DNA from: Bryobacterales bacterium
Lineage (GTDB): Bacteria > Acidobacteriota > Terriglobia > Bryobacterales > UBA6623
DNA length: 35,351 nucleotides
Assembly (NCBI GenBank): GCA_028819255.1
Contig: JAPPMB010000042.1
Location: 1 to 35,351 of the forward strand
Direction of reading: 5' to 3'
Shown: positions 15,818 through 23,655 of the stretch, piece after piece
How the letters are laid out: each line of letters opens with the position of its first letter
Numbering within the stretch: position 1 is the first letter of the stretch
Made by a program: the position numbers and the translations under genes
Notes under the pieces: generated by a model
The model's database searches: none
Told to the model about the DNA's origin: nothing
Seen by the model: only the letters and a program-made list of their open reading frames with translations

Positions 15818-17395
15818 ATGCTGCTGCTGGGAATCGGGGGCTGGCTGCATGACGGATCAGCGGCCGTCATGTGCGACGGCGCGATTGTCGCCGCCATCGA
15901 GGAGGAGAAGGTTGCGCGCGAAGCGCATCGCGGCGGACTGCCGGGCAAGGCGATAGACGCCTGTCTCAGGCTCGCGGAGGCTGAGCCGGAGCAGGTTGAC
16001 TGCGTCGCGCTGGTGCGGCCTCTCGGGGAAGCGACGGGAAACAGTTTCCACCTGCACCTGAAGGCCCTGTTTCCCAACGCCCTCATCGTCGTGACGGACC
16101 ATCACGACGCTCACGCGGCCAGCGCCTATTACGCGTCGCCGTTTGAAGAGGCACGAGTGCTCACGCTGGACCGCCGAGGCGACATGCGGTGCGGTGCCGT
16201 GTGGAAGGGCGAAGGCACGAGCCTCGAGCCGGAGCAGGAGCTGTACGCTCCGGACTCGCCGGCCGGCGTGTACAGCAGGGTCACGGAGCTGCTCGGATTC
16301 CGTTCCGGGCGCGAGGAACACAAGGTTCAATGGCTGTCGCTCCTGGGAGAGCCGCGCCACAAGGAGCTCTTCGCCAGGATGATGGGTGCCGGGAGCGGCC
16401 GACTGCCCAGCCTGAACCACAGCTATTTCGACACCTCCCGACTCACGCACGGAGCCTTCAGCGAGAAATTCTACGACGCCGTCGGCCTCAATCCAGCGGA
16501 GCCGGTCTCATCCGCCGCGAAACGGGACCTGGCCGCCAGTGTTCACGCCGCAGTCGCCGACGCCGTCCTGGACCTAGCCGGGGACGGGGACAACCTCTGT
16601 CTCGCCGGCGGCATCGCGATGAATGCCCTGCTCGTCCAGTCGCTCGAGGAGAGCGGCCGCTTCGGCGAGGTGTTTGTCCAGCCCGCGTCGGGCAACGCGG
16701 GCACCTCCATCGGCGGTCTCTACCACGCGTGGCACAGGGTGCTGAAGCGTCGCAAGCGCACGCCCATGACGGATCTCTTCCTCGGCCCCCACTACAGGAG
16801 TGAGGAAGTCAAGCAGGTTCTGGACAACTGCAAGCTGCGGTTCCGGTACCTTCTGACCGATGCCGAGCTGGTCGGCTCAGCCGTGGAACGCCTCTCGAAT
16901 GACCAGATCCTCGCCTGGTTCCAGGGACGGATGGAATTCGGCCCTCGGGCACTCGGCAATCGCAGCATCCTCGCCTCGCCGCTGAACCCGTACTCGACCG
17001 AGAACCTGAACGTCTACATCAAGCGTCGTGAGAAGTTCCGCAAGTTCGCCGCGTCGGTGCCGGAGGAGGCAGCCGACGAGTACTTTGTGACGCGGCCGTC
17101 CGCGCGATACCTCGCAACGGTCTCACGGGTGCGGCCGGCCCACCGCAAGACCTTCGAGTCGGCTCTGCTGGACAGGGAGCGCATCCGCGTGCACGTGGTC
17201 CATCGCAACGACAACCGCCTCTATTGGGAACTGCTGCAGGAAGCGGGCCGCAGGAGCGGCCTGCCCGTCCTCTACAACACGTCGTTCAACCTGTTCGGCG
17301 AACCGCTGGTGAGCGACCCGCGGTCCGCAGTGCGCAGCTTCTTCGCCTCCGGCATCGACGCGCTGTTCGTCGGCAAGTTCATGCTCGAGAAGTAG
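15818..17395 (+). CDS. Carbamoyltransferase of the NodU/CmcH/TobZ family
   Basis: A 525-residue enzyme that should move a carbamoyl group from carbamoyl phosphate, via carbamoyl-adenylate, onto a hydroxyl of a small molecule. The Kae1-like N-terminal half starts with LGIGGWLHDGSAAV and has the iron-binding HHDAHA (95-100) and the LAGGIAMNALL stretch. The YrdC-like C-terminal half has WFQGRMEFGPRALGNRSILASP and LPVLYNTSFN. No secondary-metabolite or Nod gene adjoins it, so its acceptor is unknown. It follows gltX by 20 bases with a GGGAG ribosome site and likely shares its transcript. Its last 124 bases overlap the end of the convergent hydantoinase gene. Confidence 0.88.
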   Translation: MLLLGIGGWLHDGSAAVMCDGAIVAAIEEEKVAREAHRGGLPGKAIDACLRLAEAEPEQVDCVALVRPLGEATGNSFHLHLKALFPNALIVVTDHHDAHAASAYYASPFEEARVLTLDRRGDMRCGAVWKGEGTSLEPEQELYAPDSPAGVYSRVTELLGFRSGREEHKVQWLSLLGEPRHKELFARMMGAGSGRLPSLNHSYFDTSRLTHGAFSEKFYDAVGLNPAEPVSSAAKRDLAASVHAAVADAVLDLAGDGDNLCLAGGIAMNALLVQSLEESGRFGEVFVQPASGNAGTSIGGLYHAWHRVLKRRKRTPMTDLFLGPHYRSEEVKQVLDNCKLRFRYLLTDAELVGSAVERLSNDQILAWFQGRMEFGPRALGNRSILASPLNPYSTENLNVYIKRREKFRKFAASVPEEAADEYFVTRPSARYLATVSRVRPAHRKTFESALLDRERIRVHVVHRNDNRLYWELLQEAGRRSGLPVLYNTSFNLFGEPLVSDPRSAVRSFFASGIDALFVGKFMLEK

Positions 17396-18924
17396 CCGCC
17401 GCCGCCAGGCGTCTCGATCCGAAGCAGGTCTCCCCGCTCGACATCAAGATTTCCCTTCGAGGGAATCTCGTCACCGTTCAGCAGGTTGCGGCCGGGCCTA
17501 CCCGCTCCCCCGCCCTCGGCTCCAGTGGGCCCGCGCTTGCGCCTCTCCGACAGGATTGCGAGTGTCGCATCTGCCAGGAACTCGTACTCGCGAACTACTC
17601 CCTCTCCACCTCGACGCCGCCCGTCGCCTCCGCTCCCGGCACGCAGCTTGTAATTGCGGACGCGGACCGGGTACTGCCGCTCGATAGCCTCGACCGGCGT
17701 GTTCAGACTGTTGGTCATGTGCGTGTGGATTCCGCTCAGGCCATCGGTGCGCGGCCCAGCCCCCATGCCGCCGGCGATCGTCTCGTAGTAGCTGAACGGC
17801 TGTCCATCATCGGGGTCGATCCCGCCGAAGCTGACGTTGTTCATGGTGCCCGAACTGCCGGCGGGCAGCTGGCCCGGCAGCGCCTGGCGCAACGCGCCCA
17901 TGACAGCGTCCACGATCCGCTGCGACGTCTCGACGTTTCCGGCCGCAGTGCTTGCGGGCAGCAGGGCGTCGCAGATGCTGCCCGGCCGCGTGAGAATCTC
18001 GATCGGACGGAGCATCCCCGCGTTGTAGGGAATCTCCTCGTCCACAAGGCAGCGGAAACAGTACATGACTGCGGAGGTGGTGACCGCGCGGTTGGCGTTC
18101 ACGCCTCCCCGCGACTGTGGCGCAGACTCCCGGAAGTCGACTCTCGCGCTTGATCCGTGGACGCTGAGGCGGCAGTGGACCCTGATGGGCGCGGACCCGA
18201 ACCCGTCGTCGTCCATCCAGTCCGAGAAGTCGCACTCGCAGTCGGGGATCCTGGAGAGGCGGCTCCGCATGACCGCTTCCGCATAGTCCTGGAGCACCGC
18301 CATCTGGCGGACGATCCGGGACGCACCGTGACGGGCGACAGCCTCCCGGAGCCTGCGCTCGCCGACCCGGTGGGCTGCAACCTGGGCGCCGAGGTCCCCG
18401 AGCCGCTCGTCGGGGGTCCGCACGTTCGCCAGGATGATCGACAGCAGGGCGGGATCGTACTCACCGTCCCGCACGAGCCGGACGGGAGGAATGCGCAGCC
18501 CCTCCTGATAGATCTCCTTCGCCAATGGCATCGAACCCGGCATCATGCCGCCGACGTCGGCGTGGTGGGCTCTCGTCGCAAGGTAGAACGACGGTTCGCG
18601 GGCGCCGTCCAGGTGGACGGCCGACACGGACGTGATGTCGGGCAGGTGCGTGCCGCCCCGGAACGGGTCGTTCAGGAAGTAGATGTCGCCCGGACCGGGC
18701 TGGGCCTCGTCGGTCACGGCCTTCACAGAAGCCGGCATCGCCCCGAGATGGGCCGGCATGTGGTCGCCCATCGCAACCGTCCGGCCGCGGGCGTCGTACA
18801 AGGCGCACGAGTAGTCGCGCCGCTCCTTGATGTTGGGAGAGAACGCGGTGCGGCGCAGCACGATCCCCATCTCCTCGGCAATCGAGACGAAGAGGCTGCG
18901 AAAGACCTCGAGTTCCAGGTTCAC
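17272..18924 (-). CDS. HyuB-type hydantoinase B / oxoprolinase subunit
   Basis: A ~550-residue member of the hydantoinase B family, whose members hydrolyse cyclic amides such as N-methylhydantoin, usually with a HyuA partner using ATP. Family stretches are clear: SPNIKERRDYSCALYD, GDIYFLNDPFRGGTHLPDIT, RAHHADVGGMMPGSMP, GTMNNVSFGG and HMTNSLNTPVEAIERQYP. The usual ending GDLLRIETPGGGGY is present but continues for about 40 more residues with no family resemblance, reading antisense into the carbamoyltransferase gene. I prefer the GTG at 18924, two bases after the upstream transporter's stop; a GTG at 18954 would overlap that gene. No hyuA is in the window. Coupling to a BASS transporter suggests uptake and hydrolysis of one organic-acid-like substrate. 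Confidence 0.85.
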   Translation of the reverse strand: MNLELEVFRSLFVSIAEEMGIVLRRTAFSPNIKERRDYSCALYDARGRTVAMGDHMPAHLGAMPASVKAVTDEAQPGPGDIYFLNDPFRGGTHLPDITSVSAVHLDGAREPSFYLATRAHHADVGGMMPGSMPLAKEIYQEGLRIPPVRLVRDGEYDPALLSIILANVRTPDERLGDLGAQVAAHRVGERRLREAVARHGASRIVRQMAVLQDYAEAVMRSRLSRIPDCECDFSDWMDDDGFGSAPIRVHCRLSVHGSSARVDFRESAPQSRGGVNANRAVTTSAVMYCFRCLVDEEIPYNAGMLRPIEILTRPGSICDALLPASTAAGNVETSQRIVDAVMGALRQALPGQLPAGSSGTMNNVSFGGIDPDDGQPFSYYETIAGGMGAGPRTDGLSGIHTHMTNSLNTPVEAIERQYPVRVRNYKLRAGSGGDGRRRGGEGVVREYEFLADATLAILSERRKRGPTGAEGGGAGRPGRNLLNGDEIPSKGNLDVERGDLLRIETPGGGGYFSSMNLPTNSASMPEAKKLRTADRGSLTSGSPNRLNDVL

Positions 18925-18926
18925 AA

Positions 18927-20003
18927 TCAGTCCTCGGGCGGCCTGTCGCGCCACCAGGAGGCTAGGGCCGACCCGGTCACGTTCATGAACGTGCCGAAGA
19001 TTCCGGGTGCCAGGGCGGCCGCCGGGCTCTTGAGAACCGTCGTGGCCAGGCCCACCGCCATCCCTCCATTCTGCATGCCCACCTCAAGCGCAACAGTGCG
19101 GCGGTCGGTCTCCCGCAGTTTGCAGAGTCCCGCAGCCGAATAGCCCAGCACGTATCCCGCCACGTTGTGCAGCAGGGCCGCGCCGAGCAAGGCGACGCCA
19201 CTGCGAAGGAGCTCGTTGCGGGACCCGGCGGCGATGATCGCCAGGATCAGGCAGATTCCCGCCATGGACATCCCGGGAAGGAATCGATCGAGCAGGTCCC
19301 GTCTCTTGGCCAACAGACGATTGAGCACCAGGCCGGCCCCGACAGGCAGGATGACCAGCTCGACCACAGCGATCATCATCGCGACGAACTGGATTTCGAT
19401 GAAGCGGCCGGCGAGCAGCTGCATCGCCAGGGGCGTCATCAGCGGAGCCATGAGCGTCGAGCAGGCCGTCATCGTGACGGACAGGGCGACATTGCCCTTC
19501 GCAAGAAACGCCATCACGTTGGACGCCACGCCACCGGAGCAGGAGCCGATCAAAACCACGCCGGCGGCGATCTCGTTCGGGAAGCCGAAGGCCAGTGCGA
19601 GGGTCCACCCGAGCAGGGGCATGACGCTGAACTGGAGGAGCATGCCGATTAGGACGGCCTGGGGCATGCGCAGGGCCCTGGCGAAATCCGCCAGGCTCAG
19701 GGTGGCCCCCATACCGAGCATGATGAGCTGGATCAGCGGCACGTTGAGCCTGCTGGGGTTGAAGCCGCCCCACGAGGTGAAGTGAGCCGGGAAGTAGAGG
19801 CCCCAGCTCGTCATTGCGAACACCCAGAACGTAAATGCGAAAATATTGAGCTTCGGGTGCAGTTGAAAGTGCATCGCAAGCATCGCGAACGTCGCAACCA
19901 GCGCGGCTCCGCTCCACCCGTATTCGCCGGCCGCTCGCGCCACGATGAAGCATAGGAGCGCGACGACGCCGCCGGAGAGGGGAATTCGTTTCTGGAACGG
20001 CAC
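18927..20003 (-). CDS. Bile acid:sodium symporter (BASS) family transporter
   Basis: A 358-residue inner-membrane protein with about ten hydrophobic helices. The crossover helix signatures of the BASS fold are present: IGSCSGGVASNVMAFLAKGNVALSVTMT (sodium-site region) and ALEVGMQNGGMA near the C-terminus. Bacterial BASS proteins take up organic anions with sodium, among them keto acids and pantoate; the substrate here is not readable. The first two helices are preceded by an extra N-terminal pair compared with minimal BASS proteins. Start is GTG at 20003. The hydantoinase-like gene begins two bases after its stop, so the two are co-transcribed. A TACCAT hexamer sits nine bases before the GTG and overlaps the start codon of the divergent rlpA-like gene. 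Confidence 0.85.
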   Translation of the reverse strand: MPFQKRIPLSGGVVALLCFIVARAAGEYGWSGAALVATFAMLAMHFQLHPKLNIFAFTFWVFAMTSWGLYFPAHFTSWGGFNPSRLNVPLIQLIMLGMGATLSLADFARALRMPQAVLIGMLLQFSVMPLLGWTLALAFGFPNEIAAGVVLIGSCSGGVASNVMAFLAKGNVALSVTMTACSTLMAPLMTPLAMQLLAGRFIEIQFVAMMIAVVELVILPVGAGLVLNRLLAKRRDLLDRFLPGMSMAGICLILAIIAAGSRNELLRSGVALLGAALLHNVAGYVLGYSAAGLCKLRETDRRTVALEVGMQNGGMAVGLATTVLKSPAAALAPGIFGTFMNVTGSALASWWRDRPPED

Positions 20004-20018
20004 AAGGGCGGCATGGTA
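20004..20018 (-). promoter_or_regulatory. Possible -10 box of the BASS-hydantoinase operon
   Basis: TACCAT at 20013-20018 on the minus strand, preceded by TGTGA, resembles an extended -10 element and ends nine bases before the GTG start. Its complement is the ATG of the divergent gene, so promoter and opposing start codon share the same bases. Confidence 0.35.
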
Positions 20019-20777
20019 TCACAGCGATTCAATCACCTGCCAGAGACGGGGGTTGGCCGCCCAGCCCGGCCAGGCCTCGCATCTCGGCGCCTTCTGACCG
20101 CAGTCCTGGCATCGCTCCTAGCGTTGGGAGCCTGCGGAAGCTCAAAGCGAACCGCGCGGGTCAAGCTGCCCCCGCCCATCAACCCGCGAGTCGGCTGGAC
20201 CGAGGTGGGGCTCGCGAGCTGGTACGGCCACCCCTATCACGGCCGCAAGACCAGCAACGGTGAGACCTACGACATGGACGCGATGACGGCCGCACACAAG
20301 CGGCTGCCGTTCGACAGCTGGCTGAAGGTCGAGAACCTTGCGAACGGCCGGCACACGTTTGTGCGAATCAATGATCGCGGGCCGTTTGTGGGCCGGCGGA
20401 TCATCGACCTGTCGCGTGCCTCGGCCGCCGCAATCAACATGGTCGGCCCCGGCACTGCGCGAGTGCGTCTCACCCTCATCCGCAGGTCCGGAGGGTCCCG
20501 GGGAAAGCCCGCCGATGTCAAGGTGGCGTCCCGAGGGCAGGCGGGCCGGTTCGATCTGCAGGTCGGTGTCTTCGCCAACTTGAATAACGCCAAGAGCATG
20601 GCCTCCAGAGTCCGGAAGCAGGGCATGCCGACCGACATCAGGACGTCGACCTCCGCCGGGCGCACTCTGTACACGGTCCTAGCACAGGGTGGCAGCCGGA
20701 GCAGGGCGAATTCGAGAAAGAAAAGGCTCGAGCGCCAGGGGATCGAGGCGATCCTCAGGCCTCGCAGGGGAAACTGA
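20013..20777 (+). CDS. rlpA: RlpA-like lipoprotein with DPBB and SPOR domains
   Basis: A 254-residue lipoprotein of the septal-ring lytic transglycosylase family, which cleaves denuded peptidoglycan glycans at division sites. The order is a basic N-region, a hydrophobic helix with lipobox LGAC (Cys41), then the double-psi beta-barrel domain starting GLASWYGHPYHGRKTSNGETYD and ending in VRINDRGPFVGRRIIDLSRAA-like sequence (catalytic Asp in NDRGPF). A C-terminal SPOR domain (RFDLQVGVFANLNNAKSMASRV) should bind denuded glycan. The n-region is unusually long (about 25 residues), so the true start may be internal, although no other ATG/GTG/TTG is in frame before the signal helix. It is divergent from the BASS gene with a nine-base gap. 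Confidence 0.88.
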   Translation: MVSQRFNHLPETGVGRPARPGLASRRLLTAVLASLLALGACGSSKRTARVKLPPPINPRVGWTEVGLASWYGHPYHGRKTSNGETYDMDAMTAAHKRLPFDSWLKVENLANGRHTFVRINDRGPFVGRRIIDLSRASAAAINMVGPGTARVRLTLIRRSGGSRGKPADVKVASRGQAGRFDLQVGVFANLNNAKSMASRVRKQGMPTDIRTSTSAGRTLYTVLAQGGSRSRANSRKKRLERQGIEAILRPRRGN

Positions 20778-20801
20778 GGCGCAACCGGTCTGCGCAACGG
20801 C

Positions 20802-22286
20802 CTATTCGCCGGGCAGCTCCCACCGCCTTGGCGCCTTGAATCCCGGGTCGCCCCTTCCGTGGGCGTAGGGCGGTACGGCCCCTTGCGGCTGGAGCGCGCG
20901 GAACTCCTTGATCTTCTCGTACATGGAAGCCGCCAGTTCAGGGTGCTCCGCGAGAACGTTCCGCTCCTCGGACATGTCTTCCGAAATCCGAAACAGGAAA
21001 CGCTGCCGGGCGCCGTCGTCGGCTCCAGTGTCCGTGACATCCGGGCCGACAACCATCATTTTCCATTCATTGGTCATGTAGGAAACCTGCTCCCGGTCCG
21101 CACCCTCCTGCCCGATGTAATTGAACAGCTCACGATCGAGGGTCTCCTGCTGACCTGTCAGCACATCGAGGATGTCGAGACCGTCGATCGGCTTGCCGTG
21201 GTACCGGTCGACGCCCGCCATGCGCATTACGGTCGGCAGGATGTCGATGTTCGCCAGCGGCACCGAGATCTTGCCGCCGGCGGAAATCCGCGAGGGCCAG
21301 CGCGCCGCAGCCGCCACGCGGATGCCGCCTTCAAACACGGTCGCCTTGGACCCTCGAAGCGGGGTGTTCTCCCCAATGCCGCGCACACCGCCGTTGTCGG
21401 AGGTGAACAGCACAAACGTGTTCCGAACGATGCCCGCCTGGTCGATGGCGTCGAGAACCTTGCCGACACCCTGGTCGAGGGAATGCACCATGGCCCCGAG
21501 GATGCGGCGGTTGCGCTCACGCTGCTCTCGGCCCGCCTCCATCGACACACCCTCGAAGCCCTGGAAGAAGCCTCTCGCCGGAGGCAGGCCAGCATAGGGC
21601 GGCAGGTCCTCTTCCTTGGCCTGGAACGGGCTGTGCGGCGCGTTGAACGGGACATAGCACAGGAAGGGGTCCGGGCCGCCCGCGTGCCGGCGGATGAATC
21701 CTGCCGCCGCATCGGCGATCAGATCCGTCGCGTATCCAGGATCGCCACTGGGATCGAATCCCGAGTGCCAGTCGACTTCTCCCTCCCTTTCGTGGGTGAA
21801 GTAGTCGACGGCGCCGTTGTAGTGCCCGTAGAACTCAGTGAAGCCGCGACGAAGCGGATGATAGTTCTTGTCGGAGTGTCCCAGGTGCCACTTTCCGAAG
21901 ATCCCGCGATGCTTGTAGCCGACCTCGGCGAGGATGTCTGCCATGGTCCACTCCGACAGGTCCATGCCCCCATCTCTCCAGGGGGGATAGACAGAGCGCA
22001 TCGCGCCGTACCGAATCGGATAGCGTCCGGTCATCAGGCCAGCCCGGGTCGGCGAGCAGACAGGAGCGACGTAGTACCGGTTCAGTTCGACGCCCTCGAC
22101 GGCGATCCTGTCGATATTCGGGGTGGCGATGTTTCCTCCGTGGAAACTCACGTCGGTCCATCCAAGATCGTCGGCCAGCAGGATGACAATGTTCGGACGG
22201 GCGTCCGCCGTCTCGCTGTCGGGTCCTGGAGAAGACGCGCAACCCGCAAGGGTGGCAACAAGCGCAATCGCAAGGAAAGTCCGCAT
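20802..22286 (-). CDS. Lipoprotein sulfatase (arylsulfatase family)
   Basis: A 494-residue sulfatase exported as a lipoprotein (lipobox LAGC, Cys16). The metal-binding DD is at 39-40 (NIVILLADDLGWTD). The active-site motif C77-S-P-T-R81-AGLMTGR contains the cysteine that is converted to formylglycine. Further landmarks are GKWHLGH, PHSPF and the SDNGG metal site with a following Lys. It should remove sulfate from carbohydrates or aryl sulfates at the cell surface; its exact substrate cannot be told. The start is ATG at 22286; the frame stays open to 22379 but only this start gives a signal peptide. TACCAT at 22294-22299 lies 7 bases before the ATG. It stands tail-to-tail with rlpA and divergent to thiD. 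Confidence 0.9.
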   Translation of the reverse strand: MRTFLAIALVATLAGCASSPGPDSETADARPNIVILLADDLGWTDVSFHGGNIATPNIDRIAVEGVELNRYYVAPVCSPTRAGLMTGRYPIRYGAMRSVYPPWRDGGMDLSEWTMADILAEVGYKHRGIFGKWHLGHSDKNYHPLRRGFTEFYGHYNGAVDYFTHEREGEVDWHSGFDPSGDPGYATDLIADAAAGFIRRHAGGPDPFLCYVPFNAPHSPFQAKEEDLPPYAGLPPARGFFQGFEGVSMEAGREQRERNRRILGAMVHSLDQGVGKVLDAIDQAGIVRNTFVLFTSDNGGVRGIGENTPLRGSKATVFEGGIRVAAAARWPSRISAGGKISVPLANIDILPTVMRMAGVDRYHGKPIDGLDILDVLTGQQETLDRELFNYIGQEGADREQVSYMTNEWKMMVVGPDVTDTGADDGARQRFLFRISEDMSEERNVLAEHPELAASMYEKIKEFRALQPQGAVPPYAHGRGDPGFKAPRRWELPGE

Positions 22287-22293
22287 GGCCGCT

Positions 22294-22361
22294 ATGGTAG
22301 CCGCTGGCAGTGCGCCATTTCCGGGATGTCGGAACCGCCCGTGCGGATGTGGTGATAGACT
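22294..22361. promoter_or_regulatory. Divergent short-leader promoter pair between sulfatase and thiD
   Basis: On the minus strand TACCAT (22294-22299) precedes the sulfatase ATG by 7 bases. On the plus strand TAGACT (22356-22361), within TGGTGATAGACT, precedes the thiD GTG by 5 bases. Both are TAnnnT hexamers resembling -10 boxes placed so that transcripts would have almost no leader. No strong -35 boxes are seen. Confidence 0.35.
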
Positions 22362-22366
22362 GCGGC

Positions 22367-23206
22367 GTGCCTCCCGCACCCCCCGTCGCTCTGACGATCG
22401 CCGGCTCGGATCCGTCAGGCGGAGCCGGCCTGCAGGCAGATCTGAAGACGTTTCACCGGTTCGGAGCGTTCGGCCTGGCGGTCCCCACTCTGGTCACCGT
22501 GCAGAACACTTGCGGACTGCGGGAATCGCATTCGCTCGGGCCGAAGCTCGTCCTTGCCCAGCTGGAATGCGTGCAGGAAGACATACCGGCGGCGGCCGCG
22601 AAGACCGGAGCATTCGGCGAGGCTGGCACCGTCGAAGCGGTCGCGGACTGGGTGAAGGACAGGGAGATCCCGCTTGTCGTGGACCCCGTGATCATCAGCA
22701 CCCACGGTCAAAGGCTCGCCTCGGAATCCGCGGTCGACGCGATTCGCGAGCGGCTGCTGCCGGTCTGCCGGCTTGTGACGCCCAACCTGGCTGAAGCCGC
22801 GGCGCTCTCGGGGACAGCTGTTGACAGCCTCCGCGGAATGGGTCGGGCGGCCGAGCGAATCGGACGCCTGGGGGCGCCGAACGTGCTCGTCAAGGGTGGG
22901 CATCTTGACGCCGAACCGATTGACCTCCTGTGGGCCGACGGAGAGGTTCTGACGTACTCGGCGGTGCGTGTCGATACGGCCGGCACACACGGCACGGGAT
23001 GCACCTACTCGGCGGCAATCACGGCCCTCCTCGCGCTAGGCGAGGCCCTGCCGGACGCCATCGCGACCGCGAAGCGCTTCGTGACGGAGGCCATCCGGAC
23101 CGCGCCCCGACTCGGTCGGGGCAACAGGCCTCTGAACCATCACGCCCGAGCGCCCGGAAGCAGCCTCAAGACCCTTGGCGCCTCGGAGGATGGGCGGCAC
23201 GCATAG
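22367..23206 (+). CDS. thiD: Hydroxymethylpyrimidine/phosphomethylpyrimidine kinase
   Basis: A ribokinase-fold kinase of 279 residues that phosphorylates hydroxymethylpyrimidine twice in thiamine biosynthesis. It starts with the family signature VALTIAGSDPSGGAGLQADLKTF and contains VVDPVI and TPNLAEAAAL. The anion-hole motif is DTAGTHGTGCTYSAAI, with the catalytic Asp replaced by Thr/His context around GTGC and the Cys retained. I take the GTG at 22367, which places the signature a few residues in; an ATG at 22310 is in frame but adds a stretch foreign to the family. No other thi gene is nearby. The C-terminal ~25 residues (after NRPLNHH) go beyond the usual end and look unstructured. Confidence 0.9.
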   Translation: MPPAPPVALTIAGSDPSGGAGLQADLKTFHRFGAFGLAVPTLVTVQNTCGLRESHSLGPKLVLAQLECVQEDIPAAAAKTGAFGEAGTVEAVADWVKDREIPLVVDPVIISTHGQRLASESAVDAIRERLLPVCRLVTPNLAEAAALSGTAVDSLRGMGRAAERIGRLGAPNVLVKGGHLDAEPIDLLWADGEVLTYSAVRVDTAGTHGTGCTYSAAITALLALGEALPDAIATAKRFVTEAIRTAPRLGRGNRPLNHHARAPGSSLKTLGASEDGRHA

Positions 23207-23655
23207 ACGCCGGTATCGCATTGGGCGGATGCCGCCTGACGGGGCCGTTTCACGTCACGAGGGATCCGCAGCTTCGAGGCCGTGAGACTGAAGGAGCAGT
23301 ACTCGCTCTCGGAGTCCTTGCAAGCGGGCGTCGGCCTGCTCAGCGGCCGGGGCCGTGGCGACACGGGGACGTATGGTGTGACCAAGTGCTGCTTCCCGCG
23401 CCGAGACACCGTCTTTCCGCCTCGGCATTGGGGGAACCGCGGAACATCCAAGGGATCGTTGCCGCCTACGTCTCAAGCCCTAGTGTCTTCCGCCGGGATG
23501 GGGCTGCCTTCAGGCAATGGACGGGGGCAGGCTCTGATGCCGGCAAAGGCGCCAACCCGGCCAAGCGCTCGATCCGCCGGACTCGCCCACTGCGAAGGCA
23601 GCCGGTCCGAGCAGCCTGTCTTGGGTTGCGGGGCTCGCGCTTGCCGCCTTGGGCC
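23207..23655. other. Intergenic region between thiD and the TonB-dependent receptor
   Basis: About 450 bases between convergent genes. Several short open frames exist on both strands, none recognisable. I see no terminator with a T-tract, no tRNA and no repeat. It may be decayed coding sequence. Confidence 0.4.

Noticed and set aside
20859..22355. A 498-codon plus-strand frame opposite the lipoprotein sulfatase
   Set aside because: Antisense shadow; its translation is arginine/valine-rich without motifs, whereas the sulfatase is unmistakable.
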